From Halanaerobiaceae bacterium (GTDB lineage: Bacteria; Bacillota_F; Halanaerobiia; Halanaerobiales; CSSED10-376), in contig PWOK01000045.1 of NCBI GenBank assembly GCA_003557445.1, forward strand, positions 1 through 5,450: a stretch of 5,450 nt of DNA. Direction: 5' to 3'. How positions within the stretch are numbered: position 1 is the stretch's first letter; every line of letters starts with the position of its first letter. The notes below the pieces were generated by a model. It made no database searches and was not told the DNA's origin. It saw nothing but the letters and a program-made list of their open reading frames with translations. This document shows, in pieces, positions 1-5,068 of the stretch. Both the position numbers and the translations under genes were made by a program.

Positions 1-1
1 A

Positions 2-286
2 ACTTTAATTCCCAATAATAAAGGTGATTTATCTTCTCATCTTAAAGAAAGAAATCTGGATCTATTAACTTTTACCAGTTCTTCTACAGTAGAATATTTT
101 GAACATATGATAGGCAAAATAAGTTCAAAGATCAAAAAGATACCTTCTGCCTGTATAGGGCCTGTAACTGCAAAAACTGCTGAAAAACATGGTTTTAATG
201 TAAAAATAATTGCCCAAAAATATGATGAAGATGGTTTAATTGAAGCAATAAAAGAATACTATCAAAAAAATAATTACCAGCAATAG
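2..286 (+). CDS. hemD: Uroporphyrinogen-III synthase, C-terminal part (5' end outside window)
   Basis: HemD cyclises hydroxymethylbilane with inversion of ring D to give uroporphyrinogen III, the precursor of heme, siroheme and cobalamin; it is a soluble cytoplasmic enzyme. The reading frame is open from base 2 and stops at TAG 284-286, leaving 94 residues. They carry the C-terminal family signatures: a TFTSSSTV stretch at about 22-29, ACIGPVTAKTAEKHGF at about 48-63 and a DGLIEAI-type final helix. These are the conserved parts of the second HemD lobe. The N-terminal lobe is missing because the window begins inside the gene, so a stand-alone HemD cannot be told from the C-terminus of a uroporphyrinogen methyltransferase (CobA)-HemD fusion, which is common in clostridia. 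Nothing follows it on this strand until 2176, so it looks like the last gene of its operon. Its 3' end overlaps the convergent phosphatase gene by 13 bp. Confidence 0.9.
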   Translation, partial: TLIPNNKGDLSSHLKERNLDLLTFTSSSTVEYFEHMIGKISSKIKKIPSACIGPVTAKTAEKHGFNVKIIAQKYDEDGLIEAIKEYYQKNNYQQ

Positions 287-834
287 GCTACAAATTTAGC
301 ACTTATATAACCAATAATAGCTCCCATTACTAAATCAGAAAACCAGTGTTCATCTTCATAAATACGGTGGATACCGACCATTAAGGCCAGGGCATAAGCT
401 TCATAGGTATATTCAGGATAATAATGTGAAATCATGGTTGCCAGGGTAAAGGCAAAAGTAGTATGTCCTGAAGGCATTGATCGGTAATCCCTGCTCAATA
501 TAATACGCTTGAATTCAATAGGATCCGGTGGTCTTCTTTTACCTATAACCATTTTTAAAGTACCTGAAGAAAAAGTGCTGACAAAAAGAGCTTTTTGTGT
601 TTTCTGGCTAACTTTTTCATCAGGTATTAAAGTGGCAATTTTTAATACTGTTGGAAAATCTCCAAACACAGAAACATATGAAACTGCTTCTTCTAAATAA
701 ATATTGTCTTTTTCAACAATATTTTCACGAACAATATTATCAATCTGTATTACAAAAAATGTTATAGCAAAATATAAAGTTGAAATAATTAATATAATTA
801 TAAAATATATTAAAACATTTTTTTTAGTAAACAA
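274..834 (-). CDS. PAP2-family integral-membrane phosphatase (lipid phosphate phosphatase-like)
   Basis: This 186-residue protein has the three PAP2 phosphatase motifs. Motif 1 is K94-x6-R101-P102, motif 2 is P121-S122-G123-H124 and motif 3 is R157-x5-H163-x3-D167. H163 is the expected nucleophile and H124 the expected acid/base, so the site looks intact; the serine that often precedes the motif 3 arginine is H156 here. Hydrophobic stretches at about 7-31, 51-70, 82-98, 125-138, 146-156 and 167-184 fit a small multi-span membrane protein with the site facing outward. Known relatives dephosphorylate undecaprenyl pyrophosphate, phosphatidic acid or phosphatidylglycerol phosphate; the substrate here is not determinable. 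The start is TTG at 832-834, supported by an SD 8 nt upstream; the next in-frame ATG is Met95, inside motif 1. It follows the enolase-superfamily gene by 15 nt, so the two are probably cotranscribed. Confidence 0.88.
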   Translation of the reverse strand: MFTKKNVLIYFIIILIISTLYFAITFFVIQIDNIVRENIVEKDNIYLEEAVSYVSVFGDFPTVLKIATLIPDEKVSQKTQKALFVSTFSSGTLKMVIGKRRPPDPIEFKRIILSRDYRSMPSGHTTFAFTLATMISHYYPEYTYEAYALALMVGIHRIYEDEHWFSDLVMGAIIGYISAKFVAYCW

Positions 835-841
835 AAAAATT

Positions 842-849
842 ACTCCTCT
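842..849 (-). promoter_or_regulatory. Ribosome binding site fixing the TTG start of the PAP2 gene
   Basis: Read on the minus strand this is AGAGGAGT, with core GGAG at 846-843 followed by an 8-nt spacer to TTG 834-832. It directly abuts the stop codon (850-852) of the upstream gene, a usual arrangement for genes translated from one mRNA. No other start codon in the frame is suitably placed. Confidence 0.75.
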
Positions 850-1920
850 CTATAGATTAATATTTCCAAGACCGGGTTCTGTTGGTACTTTAACTTTACC
901 ATCTTTTACTTCAGAAGCAATTCTATATTCCATAAAATCATATATATTGGGAGTAACAGAAGCAAAATGTAAAAGAGGATATGCTTCATAGCCCGAATTT
1001 GGATTATGAGGTGCAATTTTCATATTTGCTCTTTCAGCAATTTTTGCCACCTGTAAACAGCGAATTAAACCTCCATTATATAATATATCCGGTTGTATGA
1101 TATTAACACATCTGTTTTCTATCATCCACTTAAATTTATAAAGATTGGAATCCTGTTCTCCTCCTGCAACTTTCATATCAAGATTATCAGCTACCTGTTT
1201 TGTGCCAGGGAAATTTTCCCAGGGACAGGGTTCTTCAAAGAAATTAATATTATATTTTTGCAACATTTTACCAACTTCAATGGCTTTATCCGGCTCATAT
1301 GAACCATTGGCATCAACATTAATTTCAATATTACTATCAATATTTTTATATACCAGATTAATTAATTTTTCAGTATATCCAGGACTTACATCTTTATTTT
1401 GACTCATACGACCCCCTATTTTTAATTTTATGGCTTTAAAACCATATTTATTAATTAAAGGGGGTATTTTTTCGACTTCTTGTTCAGGTGAAATATATCT
1501 ATTAAAACGGGTTAGATATACCGGTATTTCAGTTCTGATAATATTTCCAAGGAGTTTATTAACCGGTTTATTAACGGTTTTACCAAGCAAATCCCACAGA
1601 CTTAATTCTACATGACCAACACAGTTCCAGAAAGGCATACCTGCATATTTATAATTTCTTTGATAACGGTAAATATCATTAATTATTCTTTCAATTTCTC
1701 TGGCATCTTTATCCAGAAAAAAAGGTATAACCAGATTTTTTAGTATTCCCATAAGATGTTGTAATCTACTGTTGGCTTTAGTAAAACCTGTTACTCCATT
1801 TTTAGAAATACTTTTAAGATATAATTGATCATCTTTTTTAATAATACTAATATTTTTGATAATTACAGGTTCTTTAATTTTGTCTTTTAAATTTAGATTT
1901 AAATCAAAAATAATTATCAC
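850..1920 (-). CDS. Mandelate racemase/muconate lactonizing enzyme-like protein (enolase superfamily), substrate unknown
   Basis: A 356-residue enzyme of usual family length: N-terminal capping domain (about 20-130) and a (beta/alpha)7-beta barrel (about 131-345). Visible active-site elements are K165-x-K167 (IKLKIGG), D203 (DANGSY), E229 (FFEEP) and E255 (GGEQD) as metal ligands, D278 (QPDILYNGG) with H305 (APHNPNSG) as the general-base dyad, and E331 (FMEY). A KxK lysine plus a His-Asp dyad places it in the mandelate racemase subgroup (racemases and acid-sugar dehydratases) and argues against dipeptide epimerases, which use a second lysine instead of histidine. The reaction is Mg-assisted proton abstraction next to a carboxylate; the substrate cannot be read from sequence. 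The segment at about 93-125 (pattern PFWNCVGHVELSLWDLLGK) is typical of family members I recognise only as uncharacterised. The start is doubtful: GTG 1918-1920 lies within the SD, and ATT at 1912-1914 or 1909-1911 may be used, changing only the first 2-3 residues. It heads a probable operon with the PAP2 gene. Confidence 0.87.
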   Translation of the reverse strand: MIIIFDLNLNLKDKIKEPVIIKNISIIKKDDQLYLKSISKNGVTGFTKANSRLQHLMGILKNLVIPFFLDKDAREIERIINDIYRYQRNYKYAGMPFWNCVGHVELSLWDLLGKTVNKPVNKLLGNIIRTEIPVYLTRFNRYISPEQEVEKIPPLINKYGFKAIKLKIGGRMSQNKDVSPGYTEKLINLVYKNIDSNIEINVDANGSYEPDKAIEVGKMLQKYNINFFEEPCPWENFPGTKQVADNLDMKVAGGEQDSNLYKFKWMIENRCVNIIQPDILYNGGLIRCLQVAKIAERANMKIAPHNPNSGYEAYPLLHFASVTPNIYDFMEYRIASEVKDGKVKVPTEPGLGNINL

Positions 1921-1926
1921 CTCTTT
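1916..1926 (-). promoter_or_regulatory. Strong Shine-Dalgarno overlapping the apparent GTG start of the enolase-superfamily gene
   Basis: On the minus strand these bases read AAAGAGGTGAT, matching 10 of 11 positions of AAGGAGGTGAT, the usual complement of the 16S rRNA tail. The only usual start codon near the N-terminus, GTG 1918-1920, is part of this element. From the GAGG core (1923-1920) there are 5 nt to ATT at 1914-1912 and 8 nt to ATT at 1911-1909, both ordinary SD spacings. The next standard start in the frame is the ATG of Met57, which would remove much of the capping domain. Confidence 0.6.
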
Positions 1927-1938
1927 TGCTGAACTATA

Positions 1939-1957
1939 ATTAATATATCATATTAAT
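1939..1957. repeat. Perfect 8-bp inverted repeat with 3-bp centre, possible operator
   Basis: ATTAATAT (1939-1946), ATC, then ATATTAAT (1950-1957): two fully complementary 8-base arms. The dyad covers the candidate -10 box of the minus-strand unit and lies 19 bp from its GTG, where a dimeric repressor would block transcription. All arm bases are A or T, so chance occurrence is possible, and no regulator gene is visible in the window. Confidence 0.35.
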
Positions 1958-1970
1958 GTTATTTTATAAA
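1942..1970 (-). promoter_or_regulatory. Candidate sigma-A promoter for the enolase-superfamily/PAP2 unit
   Basis: On the minus strand, TTTATA (1970-1965, 4 of 6 matches to TTGACA) is followed by 17 nt and TATATT (1947-1942, 5 of 6 matches to TATAAT). This would start transcription near 1935, giving a leader of about 15 nt that just holds the SD. In such AT-rich DNA, matches of this kind arise by chance, so the support is mainly positional. Confidence 0.35.
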
Positions 1971-1977
1971 CTACTAT

Positions 1978-2007
1978 TTGATATTTTTTGTTATTTTTAT
2001 CTATTAG
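1978..2007 (+). promoter_or_regulatory. Weak candidate promoter for the cyclophilin-lipoprotein-barrel operon
   Basis: TTGATA at 1978-1983 (5 of 6 matches to TTGACA) is followed after 18 nt by TATTAG at 2002-2007 (4 of 6 matches to TATAAT). It would give a leader of about 160 nt before the ATG at 2176. The rest of the 1921-2175 intergenic region holds no convincing gene. The match is weak and other AT-rich positions could serve. Confidence 0.2.
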
Positions 2008-2096
2008 AATTAAAAATAAAGGAATTATTATTTTTATGTTTAATAATATATATAAACCTATTATTTAAAATTTTACATATAGATAAAGAAAATGGA

Positions 2097-2116
2097 GAAG
2101 TCAAAAAAATGACTTC
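2097..2116 (+). promoter_or_regulatory. Small perfect hairpin in the leader of the envelope operon
   Basis: GAAGTCA (2097-2103) and TGACTTC (2110-2116) are exact reverse complements around a loop of six A. The stem ends 59 nt before the cyclophilin ATG. No T-run follows, so it is not a standard intrinsic terminator. It could be an mRNA-stabilising or regulatory stem, or a DNA operator. A six-codon ORF (2109-2129) begins in its descending side. Confidence 0.35.
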
Positions 2117-2162
2117 AGCAGAAGAATGATATTTGTTACTATTTATTATTAAAATAAGGGAA

Positions 2163-2168
2163 AAGGAG
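2163..2168 (+). promoter_or_regulatory. Ribosome binding site of the cyclophilin gene (long form)
   Basis: AAGGAG followed by a 7-nt spacer to ATG 2176. It supports translation of the membrane-anchored 200-residue form. A second, equally good site lies inside the gene at 2235-2240. Confidence 0.75.
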
Positions 2169-2175
2169 TAAAAAA

Positions 2176-2778
2176 ATGAAATATATTAAAATTGGTTTAA
2201 TAATAGTAATATTAATTACGGGAATTTATTTAATAGGAGGAAGATTAATGGAACATAGAAATCCTGAGGTTACTATAGTTATGGAAAATTATACCGGTGA
2301 AATTATTATTGAATTAAAACCTGATAAAGCACCCAATACAGTTAATAATTTTATACACTTAATTAAAGAAGAATTTTATGATGGTTTAACCTTTCATAGA
2401 ATAATTGAAGGATTTATGATTCAGGGTGGTGATCCCCGGGGAACAGGAACAGGTGGACCTGGTTATGCTATAAAGGGTGAATTTGCTTCTAATGGATTTG
2501 ATAATGAATTAAAACATACCAGGGGAGTTATTTCCATGGCAAGATCGATGCATCCTGATTCTGCTGGTTCCCAGTTTTTTATTATGCATGAGGATAATAC
2601 ACGGCTTGATGGAGAATATGCAGCTTTTGGAAAAGTAATATCAGGAATGGAGATAGTTGATAAAATAGCAGCTGTTGAAACCGGTTTTCAGGATAGACCA
2701 GTAGAAACTCAGGTTATGGAAAAAGTGACAGTGAATACATTTAGACAGAAATATGATCAACCAGAAATAATCCAATAA
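2176..2778 (+). CDS. Membrane-anchored cyclophilin-type peptidyl-prolyl cis-trans isomerase
   Basis: This 200-residue protein has a short N-terminal hydrophobic segment (about 6-22, after K2/K5) and a full cyclophilin domain from about 31 to 189. Catalytic-site residues of the family are present: F73-H74-R75 (R75 equals Arg55 of human CypA), F80-M81-x-Q83-G-G-D, the PDSAGSQFFI stretch with Q133-F134-F135, and L144-D-G-x5-F-G-K-V. The position of CypA Trp121 is R143, which suggests weak cyclosporin binding, as in many bacterial cyclophilins. There is no lipobox cysteine and no clear signal-peptidase site, so the segment is probably an uncleaved anchor that puts the domain outside the cytoplasmic membrane. 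Such enzymes speed proline isomerisation during protein folding. It is the first gene of the envelope operon; its stop overlaps the SD of the lipoprotein gene. Met25 has its own strong SD, so a soluble form is possible. Confidence 0.93.
   Translation: MKYIKIGLIIVILITGIYLIGGRLMEHRNPEVTIVMENYTGEIIIELKPDKAPNTVNNFIHLIKEEFYDGLTFHRIIEGFMIQGGDPRGTGTGGPGYAIKGEFASNGFDNELKHTRGVISMARSMHPDSAGSQFFIMHEDNTRLDGEYAAFGKVISGMEIVDKIAAVETGFQDRPVETQVMEKVTVNTFRQKYDQPEIIQ
2235..2240 (+). promoter_or_regulatory. Internal Shine-Dalgarno before Met25 of the cyclophilin (possible second start)
   Basis: AGGAGG lies inside the coding sequence, 7 nt before the in-frame ATG 2248-2250. Starting there gives a 176-residue protein without the hydrophobic segment, beginning just before the cyclophilin fold, where cytosolic PpiB-type proteins normally begin. 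The six bases also encode part of Ile-Gly-Gly-Arg, so they could be incidental. Confidence 0.45.
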
Positions 2779-2784
2779 AGGTGG
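2778..2784 (+). promoter_or_regulatory. Ribosome binding site supporting the TTG start of the lipoprotein gene
   Basis: AAGGTGG overlaps the last base of the cyclophilin stop (TAA 2776-2778) and lies 10 nt before TTG 2795-2797. The hydrophobic signal sequence begins immediately at this TTG, and no ATG precedes it in the frame after the cyclophilin stop. Confidence 0.6.
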
Positions 2785-2794
2785 TATAAAAACA

Positions 2795-3799
2795 TTGAAA
2801 TATATAATATTAATTATTTTTGCTTTAGTTATAGTATCGGGTGGTTGTTCACAAAGGATGTATGGAGAAGAAGACTTAGGAGATGAAATTATGGAAATAA
2901 TTGATAATCCTGATAGTGATTATATTTATTTAATTAATAATAGATTAATAGTTGAAATAGCTAAACCGGGAACTATATATAATGGTTCACGTTTTGACTG
3001 GACAGGATTTATTACCGGTATAACTCTTGATGAACAACATGATTTTCTAACAGTGGAATCACCACCACATAATCCTGCAGCAGGAACAGGAGGCAGGGGG
3101 TTATCCAATGAATTTGGAATAACTGATCCAGTAGGTTTTGAAGATGCTGCAACAGGAGAGAAATTCCCCAAAATAGGAGTAGGATTATTAACTAAAGAGA
3201 ATAATAATTATGAGTTCTGGATAGATTATGAGATTACACCTTTTGAAATGGAAACAAATATTAAATCAGAGGGATTACAGTTTGTTGTAAACCCCATGGA
3301 AAACAGGGGATATGCTTTTCAATTAACAAAAGATATTTCAATAATGGAGAATAACTTAATTATAAAATATAAGCTGGAAAATACAGGAGATAAAAAAATA
3401 GAAACAACCGAATATGCTCATAACTTTATTAACATCAATGATACAAATATTGGTTCTGATTATACAGTTAAATTTCCCTATAATATAAAAAACAATAATT
3501 TAGAAGAAATATTTAAAGTTAATGATAATCAATTAACCTGGAAAAGGACAGCTGATGCTAACAACCAATTTTATGCTGACATAGAGGGCTTTGAAAATAC
3601 CGAAAATCACTGGTGGAAAATAATTAATCAATCATCTGGTTTAGGTATCAAAGAAACAAATGATTTTCCTGCTGTTAAAATGGCTATCTGGGGAAAAGCT
3701 CATGTCGTCAGTCCTGAAACATTTATAAAAATTGATGTAGCTCCCGGTGATGTTCAGGAGTGGACACGTAGATATACTCTATTTTATGTGGAAGATTAA
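2795..3799 (+). CDS. Putative lipoprotein with a galactose mutarotase-like fold
   Basis: A 334-residue exported protein with a TTG start. Residues 1-17 form a lipoprotein-type signal (K2, hydrophobic 4-14) ending in V-S-G-G-C18; serine at -3 is slightly unusual for a lipobox but acceptable. The mature part is beta-rich and resembles uncharacterised proteins I associate with the aldose 1-epimerase/galactose mutarotase fold. Visible patterns are R66-F-D-W-T-G, N105-E-F-G-I, F124-P-K-I-G-V-G-L-L, G172-Y-A-F-x-L-x-K, Y207-A-H-N-F-I and W299 with S306-P-E in the C-terminal half. H209 in the Y-x-H-N-F segment, plus conserved-looking E106 and E206, are candidates for sugar binding or catalysis; I cannot map them firmly on GalM residues. 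It would sit on the outer face of the inner membrane or on the outer membrane. It lies between the cyclophilin (16-nt gap) and the barrel genes (28-nt gap). The fold is a moderate-confidence call; the substrate is unknown. Confidence 0.75.
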   Translation: MKYIILIIFALVIVSGGCSQRMYGEEDLGDEIMEIIDNPDSDYIYLINNRLIVEIAKPGTIYNGSRFDWTGFITGITLDEQHDFLTVESPPHNPAAGTGGRGLSNEFGITDPVGFEDAATGEKFPKIGVGLLTKENNNYEFWIDYEITPFEMETNIKSEGLQFVVNPMENRGYAFQLTKDISIMENNLIIKYKLENTGDKKIETTEYAHNFININDTNIGSDYTVKFPYNIKNNNLEEIFKVNDNQLTWKRTADANNQFYADIEGFENTENHWWKIINQSSGLGIKETNDFPAVKMAIWGKAHVVSPETFIKIDVAPGDVQEWTRRYTLFYVED

Positions 3800-3827
3800 T
3801 TATATTTAAAGAAGGGAGAAATTAGAA

Positions 3828-4331
3828 ATGAAAAAGAATAAAAGGTTTATCTATTTATTAATTATAATCTTGTTTTTATTAATAAGTTTTCCGAGCCATG
3901 TCAGTGCTGATTATGATTATGACCATGATCAACACAGTATTGGCAGACACTGGAATTACTTAATGCTTAATGGTGGTTTTTCATATAGATACAGATTTGA
4001 TCCTGATAATGCCTTACAGATTAATTTTGGTTTTGTTGATCCTTTTTATTCAAATATTGTTTCTTTAAATACTGGTTTTAAATATCAGAAAACAATTGCT
4101 GAATTTAGCAGATCAAGGTTAATTTTTAATCCAGGAATACATTATTTCAATAATTTTATTAATGAAAGTGCCATTATCGGTCAGTTAAACATAGGAGTAG
4201 AATTTGATATGAGAAGATATGATCCTCTAAGTTTTATTATTGCAGGAGGTTTTATGGGAGGAATAGAATTCAGGGATAATCATTTTGCAATTTTACCTGA
4301 TGTGAATTTTACAGTTTATTATAATTTTTAA
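3828..4331 (+). CDS. Small outer-membrane beta-barrel protein, upstream paralogue
   Basis: This 167-residue protein starts with a clear Sec signal (K2-K5 positive, 7-21 hydrophobic, V25-S-A27 cleavage site), leaving about 140 mature residues. The mature N-terminus is an Asp/His-rich stretch (28-36, DYDYDHDQH). Alternating hydrophobic and polar residues suggest strands at about 42-56, 61-70, 76-90, 96-107, 115-127, 134-148 and 153-167. The chain ends in V-Y-Y-N-F, the terminal-Phe strand recognised by the BAM machinery in diderm bacteria. The length fits an eight-stranded barrel. The ATG at 3828 has GGGAG at 3814-3818 with a 9-nt spacer. It is homologous to the next gene: Gly-Gly-x-x-Tyr-Arg then D-x-D-x-A align without gaps (49-62 here with 44-57 there). 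I do not recognise a named family; possible roles are a structural, adhesion or small-pore protein, or an OmpW/OmpX-like barrel. Confidence 0.75.
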   Translation: MKKNKRFIYLLIIILFLLISFPSHVSADYDYDHDQHSIGRHWNYLMLNGGFSYRYRFDPDNALQINFGFVDPFYSNIVSLNTGFKYQKTIAEFSRSRLIFNPGIHYFNNFINESAIIGQLNIGVEFDMRRYDPLSFIIAGGFMGGIEFRDNHFAILPDVNFTVYYNF

Positions 4332-4351
4332 CAACTTAAGGAGGGTATTAA

Positions 4352-4948
4352 ATGAATAAAACTTTTATTATAGTTTTACTAACTGTATTTTTAACTATTG
4401 GTTTATTAAATACTGAAATAATGGCTTCCAATCTGGAGCAAAATAATAGAAGGGCAATAGGAATTTCAACAATGGCTGATGGAGGTATAACATATAGACA
4501 TTTTTTAGATTCTGATAGAGCTATAGATATAACAGGAAAGATCTTTGGTGAATCCAATGATCATCTGGCATATAATATAGGTGTAGCCTATAATAGGTTT
4601 GTTGATGAAAAAAGCAATATAAGTTTATCTTTTGTACCCGGATTTTCCTGGAGACAGATAATTGATTTTAATGAAGATTATGTTTATGAATGGTATGATG
4701 GAACCTATAGAAATCGTAAAATGGATTTACAAAAAATGTCCTTATCATTTTCTTTTGCTGTGGAATCAGAAGTATTTCGTCTGGAAAATATACACTGGAC
4801 AATTTATAATGGAATGGAAGTTTCATTTATCAGAGATTATGATAATAATAAGAGCCATAATACAGAGGAAGAAGCTTTAAATCAGAATAAAAGAGAGAGA
4901 ATAAATATCAAGCAAACTCTGGGATTTTCTATATTGTATTATTTTTAA
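4352..4948 (+). CDS. Small outer-membrane beta-barrel protein, downstream paralogue
   Basis: This 198-residue protein has a Sec signal (K3, hydrophobic 5-19, probable cleavage after A25). Strand-like alternating segments lie at about 33-50, 56-65, 70-84, 88-102, 125-142, 146-161 and 182-198, and the chain ends in S-I-L-Y-Y-F, a C-terminal signature of outer-membrane barrels. It aligns with the preceding protein over the first strands and again near G123-V-E there and A136-V-E here. It is about 30 residues longer because of two hydrophilic insertions: an aromatic/acidic loop at about 105-124 and a charged loop at about 162-183, rich in Asn, Glu and Lys. These would be surface loops. Its SD is very strong (AAGGAGGG, 4338-4345, 6-nt spacer), suggesting high translation. 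It is the last gene of the envelope operon; no GC-rich terminator hairpin is visible after it. Confidence 0.75.
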   Translation: MNKTFIIVLLTVFLTIGLLNTEIMASNLEQNNRRAIGISTMADGGITYRHFLDSDRAIDITGKIFGESNDHLAYNIGVAYNRFVDEKSNISLSFVPGFSWRQIIDFNEDYVYEWYDGTYRNRKMDLQKMSLSFSFAVESEVFRLENIHWTIYNGMEVSFIRDYDNNKSHNTEEEALNQNKRERINIKQTLGFSILYYF

Positions 4949-4989
4949 TAATATTCTTCTTTATATTCCATTTTATTTAAATGTAGTTT

Positions 4990-5037
4990 AATATCCTGTC
5001 TGCTTAGAAGTTGTTTTTGATTTTCATCAATATCCTG
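4990..5037. repeat. Pair of 9-bp direct repeats in the spacer
   Basis: AATATCCTG occurs at 4990-4998 and again at 5029-5037, 39 bp apart. On the minus strand both copies are in the same frame and read Gln-Asp-Ile in the possible gene remnant. They may be coding-related, a binding-site pair, or chance. Confidence 0.3.
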
Positions 5038-5054
5038 AACCTTTATACAAATAC

Positions 5055-5068
5055 TATATAACAGGGAG
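5055..5068 (+). promoter_or_regulatory. Possible -10 element and SD for the HAD hydrolase gene
   Basis: TATATA at 5055-5060 (or TATAAC at 5057-5062) resembles a -10 box but has no good -35 partner at 16-18 bp. GGGAG at 5064-5068 is the only SD-like sequence; it lies 15 nt before ATG 5084, longer than normal. The two overlap too closely to act together: an RNA started from this -10 would begin at or after the SD. So at most one of them is real as drawn. Confidence 0.2.

Noticed and set aside
509..991. Plus-strand open frames at 509-700 and 704-991
   Set aside because: They lie opposite the PAP2 and enolase-superfamily genes, whose motifs are clear; their translations show no domain and have no good SD.
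1093..1615. Plus-strand open frames within 1093-1615
   Set aside because: Antisense to the catalytic barrel of the enolase-superfamily gene; low-complexity translations and mutually overlapping frames.
2024..2047. Inverted repeat ATTATTA...TAATAAT with a 10-base loop
   Set aside because: Only A and T in the arms and a long loop in an A/T tract; expected by chance.
1921..2175. Riboswitch or structured RNA in the divergent intergenic region
   Set aside because: Apart from the 7-bp hairpin no conserved riboswitch core or multi-stem fold is apparent, and the region is mostly A/T.
2926..3171. Minus-strand open frame opposite the lipoprotein gene
   Set aside because: It is the complement of a well-supported coding region and has no recognisable features.
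4348..4557. Minus-strand open frame opposite the start of the second barrel gene
   Set aside because: The plus-strand gene has a strong SD, signal peptide and barrel pattern; the antisense frame is a by-product.
4662..4880. 72-codon plus-strand frame inside the second barrel gene
   Set aside because: An out-of-frame shadow; its Met/Ile/Lys-rich composition reflects AT-rich DNA and it lacks a convincing SD.
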